Positions 1 through 8,328 of a stretch of DNA of 64,000 nt are shown piece by piece. The stretch spans positions 61,405 through 125,404 of the forward strand of contig NZ_FQXS01000012.1 in NCBI RefSeq assembly GCF_900130015.1. Reading direction: 5' to 3'. Position numbers and translations under genes: made by a program. Under the pieces are notes generated by a model, which worked only from the letters and a program-made list of their open reading frames with translations, did no database searches and was not told the DNA's origin. Numbering within the stretch: the first letter of the stretch is position 1; every line of letters begins with the position of its first letter. Source of the DNA: Desulfofustis glycolicus DSM 9705 (lineage in GTDB: Bacteria; Desulfobacterota; Desulfobulbia; Desulfobulbales; Desulfocapsaceae).

Positions 1-817
1 TGCGCACCACCACCGTGACGTCCTCTCCACCGAGTCGTCGGGCGGTGCGGCAGCAGTCCATGGCGGTATTGCCGCCGCCGAGTACCAGCACCCGCCGGGA
101 AATGGATTCGACATGACGAAAGACGACACCGGCCAGCCAGTCGATACCGATGTGCACGAACTTATCAGCCTCGCTGCGGCCGGGTAGGTCGGGCAGATCC
201 CGGCCGCGAGGGGCGCCGGTACCGACGAAGATAGCGTCGTAGCCCTGCTCGATGAGATCCTGCAGGTCGGCGACGTAGGTGTTGAAACGGGTGGTGATGC
301 CGCCCCGGTCGAGGATATAGCCCATTTCCGTGTCGATCACTTCTTCGGGCAGGCGAAACGAGGGGATCTGGCTGCGGATGAAGCCGCCGGCCTTGGACTG
401 ATCGTCGTAGAGATCGAGTTCATAGCCGAGCAGGGCGAGATCGCGGGCCACCGTCAATGAGGCCGGGCCGGCACCGACCAGGGCCACGCGTTTACCGTTT
501 TTTCCCCGGGGGACCGGCGGGAGCAGCGGCAGGACGTCATCGCGATGATCGGCCGCCACCCGTTTCAGACGACAGATGGCCACCGGGTCCTCCTCGACGC
601 GTCCGCGCCGGCAGGCCGGCTCACAGGGACGGTCGCAGACCCGGCCGAGAATACCGGGGAAGACATTGGAGTGCCAGTTGAGCAGGTAGGCGTCGGTATA
701 CTGCTCGTGGAGGATCAGGCGAATATATTCGGGTACCGCCGTATGTGCGGGACAGGCGAATTGGCAGTCGATTACTTTGTGGAAATACTCGGGGTTCTTG
801 ATATTCGTCGGCTTCAC
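1..817 (-). CDS. FAD-dependent oxidoreductase, GltD/NfnB-like (partial, C-terminus outside window)
   Basis: Reading the minus strand gives a cysteine-rich N-terminal region (CQFACPAHT, then CDRPCEPACRRG) like the [4Fe-4S] double-cluster domain of glutamate synthase small subunits. It is followed by an FAD-binding Rossmann motif (VALVGAGPAS) and a second dinucleotide-binding motif (VLVLGGGNTA) close to the window edge. Known members of this family move electrons between NAD(P)H, FAD and a partner subunit; which partner is used here cannot be told. The frame has no ATG. The only ordinary-looking start is a GTG at 817, yet the frame stays open and family-like upstream to about 925, where it runs into a mobile repeat (898-1038) that brings a stop. 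The 5' end may therefore have been displaced by that insertion. The family is clear; the start and exact role are not. Confidence 0.75.
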   Translation of the reverse strand, partial: MKPTNIKNPEYFHKVIDCQFACPAHTAVPEYIRLILHEQYTDAYLLNWHSNVFPGILGRVCDRPCEPACRRGRVEEDPVAICRLKRVAADHRDDVLPLLPPVPRGKNGKRVALVGAGPASLTVARDLALLGYELDLYDDQSKAGGFIRSQIPSFRLPEEVIDTEMGYILDRGGITTRFNTYVADLQDLIEQGYDAIFVGTGAPRGRDLPDLPGRSEADKFVHIGIDWLAGVVFRHVESISRRVLVLGGGNTAMDCCRTARRLGGEDVTVVVR

Positions 818-897
818 GGTGAGCTGCTCGCGGTTGGTGGCGATGATCGGCCTGGGGCGCCGGCCGGTCGGTTCAAAAACGGTATCGTCACGGTCAT

Positions 898-1038
898 GAG
901 CCTTTTGCAAAACTTGGATTTTCGTTCAAAATCAAGGCATGCGAAAAATTTTACCGCAGGCATATACATGATATTCCGAGGATAAAATTTTGAGCATAAC
1001 GCAGAGTTTGGGCGAAAAGATTGTTTTGCAAATGGCTC
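898..1038 (+). mobile_element. MITE-like palindromic element, subfamily A, copy 1
   Basis: A 141-bp imperfect palindrome. It begins GAGCCTTTTGCAAAAC and ends with the complement of GAGCCATTTGCAAAAC (one mismatch in 16). The flanks carry a perfect 4-bp direct repeat TCAT (894-897 and 1039-1042), as expected for a transposition target duplication. The core around 940-990, including AAATTTTACCGCAGGCATAT, is shared with all the longer copies in the window. It has no coding capacity of its own. It sits at the 5' end of the truncated oxidoreductase. Confidence 0.85.
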
Positions 1039-1129
1039 TCATGGATAACAATAGATAGTAGCAAGAAGCGGGATAAAAGCCAAGCGCGGTAAAACGGCTC
1101 GGCTATTACCGCTGCCGACGATACCCGTT

Positions 1130-1142
1130 GATAATCATTATC
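1130..1142. promoter_or_regulatory. candidate Fur-type operator
   Basis: GATAATCATTATC is a perfect 6-1-6 inverted repeat, identical to the right-hand part of the classical Fur box (GATAATGATAATCATTATC). It lies in the ~330-bp gap between the truncated oxidoreductase (minus) and the PilT-like gene (plus), so it could serve either. Only one 13-bp site is present and no clear promoter was recognised beside it, so this is a sequence match rather than a demonstrated site. The rest of the 1039-1369 gap shows no other gene. Confidence 0.35.
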
Positions 1143-1369
1143 GACCGACCATAAGGTAACGATTGCTCCTGAGAAGGCAACAGTTTTCCGCATGATATGC
1201 GACAATCCGGAACAGGTGCGGCAGGCATGCGCGCCGCTACCGGTTGCCGGAGTACCGCAGGTCCGCTCCGGCAGGGGAGGATCGGGTGAAAATGATTGTA
1301 CTTTTTCTGCAATTTGTAGCAGTATACAACGATACCTGATGGTTGCGGATCTATTTCCAGGAGATTGTC

Positions 1370-2545
1370 ATGAAGAAGACTGAGATCGATTATTGGATCA
1401 CCGCCTTGTTGGAGGCCCACCCCAATGTTTCAGACCTCAATATCACCGTCGGTAAAACCCTGCAGGTCGAGTCGGCCGGTGTGCTTGTTCCGGTCGAGGT
1501 AGAGCCGCCGATTAAAGAGTTGACCCCGTTTCAGACTGAGGTGTTTGCGCTGAACCTGATCGGCAAGAACAAGCGTTTGCTTGCCGATCTGGTGACCAAC
1601 GGCTCTTGTGACCTTTCCTATGCACTCAGCGACACTGCCCGTTTCAGGGTGAACATTTTTACCCAGAAAGGCTATATCACGACAGTGCTCAGGAGGCTCG
1701 AGACCAAAGTGCCGAGCATCGAAGGTATGAATTTCCCGCCGGCTTTTGCCAAAATGGCCCGGGAACTCAACGGGCTGATCATTTTTACCGGCGCCACCGG
1801 GACCGGTAAAACAACATCGTTGGCTGCGCTGCTCAACAGGATCAACGAAGAGCGATCGGTCCACATAGTGACCTTGGAAGATCCCATCGAATATGTCCAC
1901 GAGCATCGGAAGGCAACCTTCAATCAACGGGAACTCGGTAACGATTTCAGTAACTTTGCGATGGGTATGCGGGCAGCTTTGCGGCAGGCGCCAAAAGTCA
2001 TTCTTGTTGGCGAGATGCGCGATCGGGAAACCATGGAGATCGGCCTGACCGCTGCTGAGACCGGACATCTCGTCCTGTCGACACTGCATACCATCGATGC
2101 CGGCCAGGCGATCAACCGTGCGCTCGGTATGTTCGAGCAGGAGGAGCAGCCGCAGATCCGGAACCGTCTCGCCGATACCATCCGCTGGGTCGTCAGTCAG
2201 CGACTGCTGCCGCGCATCGGCGGCGGGCGGATTGCGGCCATGGAGATTCTCTGCACCAGTCTGCGGGTCAAGGACCTGATTCTCAACGGCGAAAGCGAAG
2301 AAAAGACCTATTACAACGTCATTAAATCCGGCTCGGCGCTGCAGATGCGCACGTTTGACCAGCATATCCTCGAATTGTTCGCCGACGGGCTGGTCACCGA
2401 GGAAACGGCGATTACCTATTGCTCGTATCGCAACGAGATCTATCGCGGTATCGACCGGATCAAGGCGACCCGCGGCGAGGCGACGTCGAGTCTGACCGGG
2501 CTGGCCATGGAAGAGCAGGAAGAGGAGAAAAAATTCGGCTTTTGA
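1370..2545 (+). CDS. pilT: Type IV pilus twitching-motility ATPase (PilT/PilU-like)
   Basis: A 391-residue hexameric secretion-type ATPase. Visible motifs are the Walker A loop GATGTGKT, the Asp box region TLEDPIE, Walker B (KVILVGEMRD) and the His box LSTLHT, in the order seen in PilT/PilU retraction ATPases, which depolymerise pilin at the inner membrane. The start at 1370 is preceded by CAGGAG at 7-nt spacing; a frame-consistent upstream start at 1343 lacks this. The length is slightly above typical PilT (about 345-370), with an acidic C-terminal tail ending EEEKKFGF. No other pilus genes are adjacent, so PilT versus PilU cannot be decided from context. Confidence 0.88.
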   Translation: MKKTEIDYWITALLEAHPNVSDLNITVGKTLQVESAGVLVPVEVEPPIKELTPFQTEVFALNLIGKNKRLLADLVTNGSCDLSYALSDTARFRVNIFTQKGYITTVLRRLETKVPSIEGMNFPPAFAKMARELNGLIIFTGATGTGKTTSLAALLNRINEERSVHIVTLEDPIEYVHEHRKATFNQRELGNDFSNFAMGMRAALRQAPKVILVGEMRDRETMEIGLTAAETGHLVLSTLHTIDAGQAINRALGMFEQEEQPQIRNRLADTIRWVVSQRLLPRIGGGRIAAMEILCTSLRVKDLILNGESEEKTYYNVIKSGSALQMRTFDQHILELFADGLVTEETAITYCSYRNEIYRGIDRIKATRGEATSSLTGLAMEEQEEEKKFGF

Positions 2546-2589
2546 CCGGCCCGCGTATCGATGTGCGGTGGCCGGCGCCAACGACATCA

Positions 2590-2730
2590 GTGGAGCTTGA
2601 AAAAATCGCAATTTCGCTCAAGATCGAGGCGCGCGAGAAAATTTTACCGCAGGCATCGATGATATTCCGAGGATAAAATTTGATTGCGCAACGATGAGAT
2701 TGGGTGGAGTGACAATTTTTCAAGATTTCC
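2590..2730 (+). mobile_element. MITE-like palindromic element, subfamily B, copy 1 (degenerate ends)
   Basis: A 141-bp copy with a left end matching GGGGAGCTTGAAAAATT imperfectly and a right end AATTTTTCAAGATTTCC. The conserved core (AAATTTTACCGCAGGCAT, then GATATTCCGAGGATAAAATTT) is present. The 4-bp flanks ATCA (2586-2589) and ATAA (2731-2734) differ at one base, consistent with an old target duplication. Its right end lies 25 bp before the ATG of the next gene. Confidence 0.75.
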
Positions 2731-2755
2731 ATAAACCAGTGACCAGGTGAGCGCC

Positions 2756-3460
2756 ATGAAGATTGTTTGCACAGCCTGCGGCAAAGCGCACAAAACAAAT
2801 GCCAAACTGGAAACGAGCTTGAAGAGCCTGCAGCCCGGTTCCAGTTTGCGCATGAAATGCCTGCAATGCGGGGAACAGATAGTGCTCGGCAGGGAATTGC
2901 TCGGCAAGGCAGCTTCATCGTCCGGGCAGCAGACGGCACAGCCGTTCGTCGCCAAACGGATCAAACCGCCGGAGCCGCCCGATACGTCTTGGCTCGAAGA
3001 CGGTATCTTCGAGGAAGACGAGATCGTCTCAGATATCCCGCAGTCGATGGTTCTGATGCCGGAGGGCCCCGGTCGCGAGCAGGTGGTCAAGGCCTTGACC
3101 GGACTCGGCTACCGGGCGGAAACGGCGATGGATACGAACCATGCACTTGAGCGGATGCAATTTTTCAACTATTCGAGTATCGTCCTGCATTCGGGCTTCA
3201 CCGGGGACCGCCTGGCCGATAACGAGTTTCACCGCTTCATGTGTGCGATGAACATGGCCCGTCGTCGATACATTTTTTATGTGCTCATCGGTTCCGAGTT
3301 CAAGACGTTCTACAACATCCAGGCCTTGGCGGAATCGGCCAACCTGGTGGTCAACGAGAAGGACACCCCCTATTTTGGGGTCATTCTCCGCAAATCCATA
3401 CCCGACTATGAAGAGTTGTTCGGGCCGTATATGGAAGAACTGAAGGTACAGAGAAAATAA
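2756..3460 (+). CDS. Zinc-ribbon protein with receiver-like C-terminal domain
   Basis: A 234-residue soluble protein. Residues 1-45 hold two CxxC pairs (CTACG and CLQCG) typical of an MJ0042-type zinc ribbon. A linker rich in Pro and acidic residues follows. The C-terminal ~140 residues (from GPGREQVVKALTGLGY) have the alternating pattern of a CheY-like fold, but I see no convincing phosphoacceptor Asp triad. The ATG at 2756 is favoured over a GTG at 2747 because AGGTGA lies 5 nt upstream of it. The function is not known. Zinc-ribbon proteins of this kind in delta-proteobacterial genomes are often regulators or adaptors; that is inference only. Confidence 0.6.
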   Translation: MKIVCTACGKAHKTNAKLETSLKSLQPGSSLRMKCLQCGEQIVLGRELLGKAASSSGQQTAQPFVAKRIKPPEPPDTSWLEDGIFEEDEIVSDIPQSMVLMPEGPGREQVVKALTGLGYRAETAMDTNHALERMQFFNYSSIVLHSGFTGDRLADNEFHRFMCAMNMARRRYIFYVLIGSEFKTFYNIQALAESANLVVNEKDTPYFGVILRKSIPDYEELFGPYMEELKVQRK

Positions 3461-3620
3461 CGATCATGCTGGGCTACCAATCATTTGATGCAATCAGCAG
3501 TAAACGATGTGAGATCGGCTTCCCGTCCGCCCGGACGGTGCTGCGGCTCGCTCCTGAAGCAATAAACTATGCGTACCGCCTTGACCGCCGGCCGATGAGA
3601 CGGAACGGGAACCGTCCGGC

Positions 3621-5189
3621 ATGCTGAAACGCGTCCATCGTCTGCTCGGCTCTGCGGCGAAACGGCTCAATCGCCTGGCCAACTCCTCGACGACCGTCTA
3701 TCACCGCCTCTCGCGTTCCGGCGGGAAAAAGCAAGAAAAGAGCCCGGCCCCGATCGCTCCGGAGGCAGCTCCGTCGCCGGAGGTGTCACCCGCCGCGGCC
3801 GGGCGGGAAGAGGCAATCGATCCTGCGCCGCGGCCGGCCGAACCGGCTGGGGCCACAGGCCGGAAGCGGCGCCGCGGACAGGAGACGTCAGAGCCGGAGT
3901 GGAGTATCGATGATTTTGTCGTCGATCCGCTGCCCGGTAAGAGCCGGTTTCACGATTTTGCCATTGACCAGCGGGTCATGCGCGGCATTGCCGAACAGAA
4001 TTTTCGCTATTGCACCCCGATCCAACAGCAGGGCCTGCCAACTGTACTGACCGGCAGGGATCTGATCGCCAGGGCCCAGACCGGCACCGGTAAAACGGCG
4101 GTCTTCCTGATCGGGGTATTCTGTCGTCTGCTTCAGGATCAGCAGCGGCTGCCACCGCCGGGGCACCCCCGGGCCCTGGTCATCGCCCCGACGAGAGAGC
4201 TGGTGATCCAGATCGTTAAAGAAGGCCAGGCCCTCGGCGCCCACGCACCGCTACAACTCGCCGCCGTTTACGGCGGCTCGAATCTCAGGGCCCAGGAAGA
4301 GGAATTGCGCTCCCGACGCACGGACATGGTTGTTGCCACCCCGGGACGATTACTCGATTTCCTGCGACGCCGGGTATTGGTTTTCGACCGCTGTACGACG
4401 CTGGTCATCGATGAAGCAGACCGGATGCTCGACATGGGGTTCCTGCCCGACGTCAGGCGTATCCTGTCGCAATTGCCGGATCGGGACAAGCGGCAGACCA
4501 TGCTGTTTTCCGCGACCATTTCCGATGACGTCAGGCGCCTGGCCGACCGCTGGTGCCGCAACCCGGTCTCCCATGAGGCCGGAGAACAAAGCGTGTCCGT
4601 GGACAAGATCGCTCAACGGGTCTATCTGACCACTGCCGAAGAGAAGTTTGGACTGCTGTATAACCTGATCAAGAGCTGTCCGAACGGACGGATCCTCATA
4701 TTCGAAAACATGAAGAGCGACGCCGCCCGGCTTGCCGATCGCCTCGGCGATCACGGCATCGACAGTCTGCTGCTTACCGGCGACGTACCGCAGCCGAAGC
4801 GACTCAGTCGGCTGGAGGCATTCCGTTCAGGTAGTACCCGGGTGATGGTGGCAACGGATGTGGCCGGTCGGGGGATACACGTCGATGACATCATCTACGT
4901 CGTCAATTACACCCTGCCCGAGGAACCGGAGAACTATGTTCACCGGATAGGTCGTACCGGCCGGGCCGGGGCCAAGGGGGTGGCCGTCAGCTTTGCTTGT
5001 GAAAAAGGCTCGTTCGTCATTCCCGATATCGAGGAATTTACCGGGCGGCCGCTGCCCTGCCTCGAACCGGAGGAGGACCTGCTGACCCCGGTGCCACCGC
5101 GAACGGCGGCACGCCAGCGACCGGCCAAGAGACGCCGGAAGCCGCGCCGGAAATCGACCGACCGGACGGGTGAGGGGAATCAACGGTGA
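3621..5189 (+). CDS. DEAD-box ATP-dependent RNA helicase (RhlE/RhlB type)
   Basis: A 522-residue superfamily 2 helicase. Motif I (ARAQTGTGKT), motif II DEAD (VIDEADRMLDMG), motif III SAT and motif VI HRIGRTGRAG are all present, so it should be active. The first ~100 residues are basic, then Pro/Ala/Glu-rich and low in complexity, and the last ~30 residues are Arg/Lys-rich. Both are common RNA- or protein-binding extensions outside the helicase core. Family members unwind short RNA duplexes in ribosome assembly or mRNA decay. It ends just before the rpsA promoter, so it is not obliged to share a transcript with rpsA. The Shine-Dalgarno for the 3621 ATG is weak, so a later start is possible. 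Confidence 0.9.
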   Translation: MLKRVHRLLGSAAKRLNRLANSSTTVYHRLSRSGGKKQEKSPAPIAPEAAPSPEVSPAAAGREEAIDPAPRPAEPAGATGRKRRRGQETSEPEWSIDDFVVDPLPGKSRFHDFAIDQRVMRGIAEQNFRYCTPIQQQGLPTVLTGRDLIARAQTGTGKTAVFLIGVFCRLLQDQQRLPPPGHPRALVIAPTRELVIQIVKEGQALGAHAPLQLAAVYGGSNLRAQEEELRSRRTDMVVATPGRLLDFLRRRVLVFDRCTTLVIDEADRMLDMGFLPDVRRILSQLPDRDKRQTMLFSATISDDVRRLADRWCRNPVSHEAGEQSVSVDKIAQRVYLTTAEEKFGLLYNLIKSCPNGRILIFENMKSDAARLADRLGDHGIDSLLLTGDVPQPKRLSRLEAFRSGSTRVMVATDVAGRGIHVDDIIYVVNYTLPEEPENYVHRIGRTGRAGAKGVAVSFACEKGSFVIPDIEEFTGRPLPCLEPEEDLLTPVPPRTAARQRPAKRRRKPRRKSTDRTGEGNQR

Positions 5190-5216
5190 TTTGTGCTCAG
5201 TGTCCGGAACAAGGGC

Positions 5217-5245
5217 TTGTCGCTCCGCTGTTTTTGTGCTATAAA
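5217..5245 (+). promoter_or_regulatory. candidate sigma-70 promoter of rpsA
   Basis: TTGTCG (5217-5222) and TATAAA (5240-5245) are separated by 17 bp, 28 bp after the helicase stop codon and about 130 bp before rpsA. This is the best -35/-10 pair in the gap. Confidence 0.55.
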
Positions 5246-5258
5246 GTGAAATTCACTT
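5244..5258. promoter_or_regulatory. perfect inverted repeat over the rpsA transcription start
   Basis: AAGTGAA-A-TTCACTT is a perfect 7-1-7 inverted repeat that begins within the proposed -10 box and covers the expected +1. Its position suits a repressor operator or a 5'-terminal RNA hairpin. No protein can be assigned. Confidence 0.4.
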
Positions 5259-5343
5259 GATCGGGCTGACCGTTGCATGGGTGAGCCCCTTCTCGTTTTT
5301 TGAGGCGTCTGCCCCGGCAGGCAAAGTGTTAACCCGAAAACCA

Positions 5344-5361
5344 GTACAGTTTCGACTGTAC
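5344..5361 (+). promoter_or_regulatory. UUCG-capped leader hairpin just upstream of rpsA
   Basis: GTACAGT-TTCG-ACTGTAC forms a perfect 7-bp stem closed by a TTCG loop, 14 nt before the rpsA ATG. The start codon lacks a strong Shine-Dalgarno (only GAG nearby). Known gamma-proteobacterial rpsA leaders use hairpins instead of a good Shine-Dalgarno and are repressed by free S1. A similar arrangement here is inferred by analogy. Confidence 0.5.
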
Positions 5362-5375
5362 CGCGAGTTGAACCC

Positions 5376-7103
5376 ATGACAGACGAATTTAACCAGGAAA
5401 ATCAGGCGGGAAGTGAAGAGCTGAGTTTTGCCGAGCTCTTCGAGATGGAAGAGAACAATACGGTTGTTGAAGTCGGCAACGTTACCGAGGGAATGATTAT
5501 CGGCGAAGATGATGAATGCTACCTCGTCGATGTCGGAGACAAGGCGGAGAGCTACATCCCGAAATCCGAGTTCCGCCACGACGATGTCGGCGAACTCAAG
5601 GTCGGCGACACGGTCGAGGTCTTTGTCGAACGCCGCAAGGACGAAGGAGGCCTGCTCCTGTCTCGGGAAAAGGCGATTGCCATCAAAGTCTGGGAGGATA
5701 TCGCCAAGATCCAGGAGGCAGACGGTACCATTCAGGGTCGGATCGACAGCCGGGTCAAGGGCGGTATGTCCGTCGACATCGGTGTTCCCGCTTTTCTTCC
5801 TTATTCGCAGATCGACCTGCGACCGGTTAAGGATCTCGATGCACTGATCGGTCAGTCGTTTGATTTCAAGATCCTCAAATTCAATCGCAAACGCAATAAC
5901 GTCGTTATTTCCCGGCGGGCAATCCTCGAGGAAGAACGCAACAAACTGCGCGAGGAAATGCGTTCCCGTCTGGAAGAGGGCCAAATCATCACCGGCTCGA
6001 TCACTAACATCACCGATTACGGCCTGTTTATCGATATGGGCGGCATGGACGGTCTCTGCCATATCACCGACCTGAGCTGGGGGCGTGTATCGCATCCGGC
6101 CAAACTTTACAAGGTCGGTCAGGAAGTCGATGTCAAGGTCCTCAAATACGATCGGACAAACGATCGGGTGTCCCTGGGCATCAAGCAGTTGCGCGAAGAT
6201 CCGTGGGAGACGGTGACCGATCGCTATCCGGTTGGCGAAAAAGCGGCCGGCAAGGTTGTGTCGATTACCGATTACGGTGTCTTCGTTGAACTCGAAGAAG
6301 GTGTCGAAGGCCTGATTCATGTATCCGAGATGACGTGGTCAAAGAAACCGCGGCATCCTTCCAAAATGGTGACTGTCGGTGATCCGATCGAGGTCATGGT
6401 GCTCAATATCGAACCGGAGACCAAACGGATCTCGCTGGGCATGAAGCAATTGCAGCCCAATCCGTGGGATATGGTTATCGAGAGTTATCCGGTCGGCGCG
6501 ATTATCGAAGGGAAAATCAAGAATATCACAGATTTTGGTGTGTTCATCGGTATCGAGGAAGGGATCGACGGGCTCATTCATGTATCCGATCTGTCCTGGA
6601 CCGAGCGGATTAAACACCCGGCCGAGAAGTATGCCAAGGGCGATACCATCCAGGCGGTCGTTTTGAAGATCGATAAGGAAAACGAACGATTTTCACTCGG
6701 CGTCAAGCAGTTGACGCCTGATCCGTGGCAGACCGCGTACAATAACTATCCGTCCGGCACCGTTGTCGAGGGTGAGATCACCAACGTCACCGATTTTGGA
6801 GTTTTCGTTAAGCTGGAAGAGGGTATCGAAGGGCTCGTTCACGTGTCCGAAATTCCCAAAGACAAGGTCAAGAGCCCGGCTGAATTCTATAAGATCGGCG
6901 ATGTCCTCAAGGCTATCGTGATCAACGTATCGGCCAAGGATCGCAAGATCGGTCTGTCGGTGAAGACCCTCGAGGACGAGGGGGAGGCGGAGGCCGTGCA
7001 GAAGATCAAGAAGGCCGAGGCGGAAATCGCCGAGGCGGCGCCTGCCACGTTCGGCGACCTGTTGAAGGCCGCAGCGGAAGGGGGCAACAAGTCGGAAGAA
7101 TAA
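5376..7103 (+). CDS. rpsA: 30S ribosomal protein S1
   Basis: A 575-residue protein with the six-repeat S1 arrangement. The repeats begin near residues 30, 115, 200, 285, 375 and 460, and repeats 3-6 show the recurrent ITDYGxFxxxxxGxxGLxHxS signature. S1 binds the small ribosomal subunit and single-stranded mRNA, allowing initiation on messages with poor Shine-Dalgarno sequences. The length is close to the usual 550-575. The start follows a structured leader without a strong ribosome-binding site. An intrinsic terminator follows at 7130, and an IHF-like gene comes next, the same rpsA-ihfB order as in Escherichia coli. Confidence 0.97.
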   Translation: MTDEFNQENQAGSEELSFAELFEMEENNTVVEVGNVTEGMIIGEDDECYLVDVGDKAESYIPKSEFRHDDVGELKVGDTVEVFVERRKDEGGLLLSREKAIAIKVWEDIAKIQEADGTIQGRIDSRVKGGMSVDIGVPAFLPYSQIDLRPVKDLDALIGQSFDFKILKFNRKRNNVVISRRAILEEERNKLREEMRSRLEEGQIITGSITNITDYGLFIDMGGMDGLCHITDLSWGRVSHPAKLYKVGQEVDVKVLKYDRTNDRVSLGIKQLREDPWETVTDRYPVGEKAAGKVVSITDYGVFVELEEGVEGLIHVSEMTWSKKPRHPSKMVTVGDPIEVMVLNIEPETKRISLGMKQLQPNPWDMVIESYPVGAIIEGKIKNITDFGVFIGIEEGIDGLIHVSDLSWTERIKHPAEKYAKGDTIQAVVLKIDKENERFSLGVKQLTPDPWQTAYNNYPSGTVVEGEITNVTDFGVFVKLEEGIEGLVHVSEIPKDKVKSPAEFYKIGDVLKAIVINVSAKDRKIGLSVKTLEDEGEAEAVQKIKKAEAEIAEAAPATFGDLLKAAAEGGNKSEE

Positions 7104-7129
7104 CCTTTCTGCCGGCCGTGTTTGAAGGG

Positions 7130-7172
7130 AAAGGTTGTTTTGCCGTAACGATCGGCAGAGCAACCTTTTTTT
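7130..7172 (+). terminator. intrinsic terminator after rpsA
   Basis: AAAGGTTG and GCCG pair with CGGC and CAACCTTT to make a two-part stem, followed by a run of seven T. It lies 27 nt after the rpsA stop and separates it from the IHF-like gene. Confidence 0.85.
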
Positions 7173-7246
7173 ATATAGGTCAATGCGCTCCGGGGGCGGC
7201 CTCACCGTTGTCTCCGGCATGAAGGTGCGAGGAGTTGAGACGATAG

Positions 7247-7537
7247 ATGAACATGTTGAAAAAAGAGATTGTCGATCAGATCAGCAGTGATCTTTCGATC
7301 CAGAAACAGGATGTTCTTGTGGCGGTCGATACCATTTTGGATACCATGGCCACCGCGCTCACTGGCGGTCGACGGGTGGAGTTGCGCGGGTTCGGCAGCT
7401 TTTCCACGCGGAGCCGGAAGGCCCGGCAGACCAAGAATCCACGAACCGGTAAGATCATGGATATCGGTGAGCGGAAGACCATCCACTTCACCATGAGTAA
7501 GTCACTGAAAGACGCGCTGATCAGCGGAAGGGAGTAA
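7247..7537 (+). CDS. ihfB: HU/IHF family DNA-bending protein (IHF beta-like)
   Basis: A 96-residue histone-like protein. The hallmark GRRVELRGFGSFSTRSRKAR and the flexible-arm motif NPRTG are present. HU/IHF proteins bend DNA in promoters, recombination sites and the nucleoid. Position directly after rpsA matches the rpsA-ihfB order and favours an IHF beta-type identity, but no alpha partner is in the window. AGGAG lies 12 nt before the ATG, so the spacing is long; an internal ATG at 7253 is further away. The last 17 bp overlap the convergent yciO gene. Confidence 0.85.
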   Translation: MNMLKKEIVDQISSDLSIQKQDVLVAVDTILDTMATALTGGRRVELRGFGSFSTRSRKARQTKNPRTGKIMDIGERKTIHFTMSKSLKDALISGRE

Positions 7538-8132
7538 CGTCGCCCTTGCCCACCCTGAGAATTTCCGGAACGTCGCCGGTCAGCGCGATGATCGATGAGG
7601 GGTCCGGGTACACCGGGCCGCCGTCGATGATCAGGTCGACCCGATTGCCGATCAACTCCTCGATTTCATAGGCCTCGGCGGGCACCGGCACATCGTCGCT
7701 GACCGGGATGCTGGTGGTGATGATCGGCGAACCGAGTTCTTCGATGAGTGACCGGCAAATTGCATTCTCCGGAACCCGGATACCGACGGTTTTCTGGCGG
7801 GTGGTCATGACCTTGGGAACGAGTTTCGTGCCCGGCAGGACGAAAGTGAACGGACCCGGCAGGTTTTTCCTCAGCAGGCGATAGGCTGTATTTGATACGT
7901 GAGCATATTCGCTGATGTTTTTCAGATCGGAACACATAAAGGAGAACGGCTTGTGGTGCGGTCTCCGCTTGAGCAATTCGATTCGGCGGATTGCTTTCGG
8001 ATTGAAGATGTCACAGCCGATGCCATAACCGGTGTCGGTGGGATAGCAGATAACGGCCCCATGCCTGATCGATTCGACGACTTGTTTGATCATGCGGGGC
8101 TGCGGGTTGTGCGGGTTGATTTCGATGATCAT
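7521..8132 (-). CDS. yciO: Sua5/YciO/YrdC family protein, YciO-like
   Basis: A 203-residue single-domain YrdC-type protein. It starts with INPHNPQPRMIKQVVESIRHG and has the nucleotide-binding signature YPTDTGYGIGC, both close to E. coli YciO (206 residues). The family binds ATP/RNA and includes TsaC, which makes threonylcarbamoyl-AMP for tRNA t6A37. YciO itself has weak or no such activity in E. coli, so function should not be assumed to be TsaC. It is convergent with the IHF-like gene and overlaps it by 17 bp. Confidence 0.85.
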   Translation of the reverse strand: MIIEINPHNPQPRMIKQVVESIRHGAVICYPTDTGYGIGCDIFNPKAIRRIELLKRRPHHKPFSFMCSDLKNISEYAHVSNTAYRLLRKNLPGPFTFVLPGTKLVPKVMTTRQKTVGIRVPENAICRSLIEELGSPIITTSIPVSDDVPVPAEAYEIEELIGNRVDLIIDGGPVYPDPSSIIALTGDVPEILRVGKGDVTPFR

Positions 8133-8328
8133 GATATGGTGTCGATAGCAAGCGTCGCCCGGGTTCTGGATATTTTCAGAGCGTTATCTCTAATGGACTG
8201 ATGCTCGAACGGGGTGCTGACCCCGGATGGTGACAGTCATGGGCAGAATATAAGTATCGGTTGTTCGCTGCGCAATAATTCTTAACTTTTCAGATGGTTG
8301 GCAGGATTTGCCGGCAAAGGAGTGACCT

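Noticed and set aside
1430..2611. Long antisense open frame over the PilT-like gene
   Set aside because: It is an antisense shadow with no recognisable motif; the sense strand has a complete ATPase.
5253..6320. Long antisense open frame over rpsA
   Set aside because: It mirrors the codon pattern of rpsA and shows no domain.
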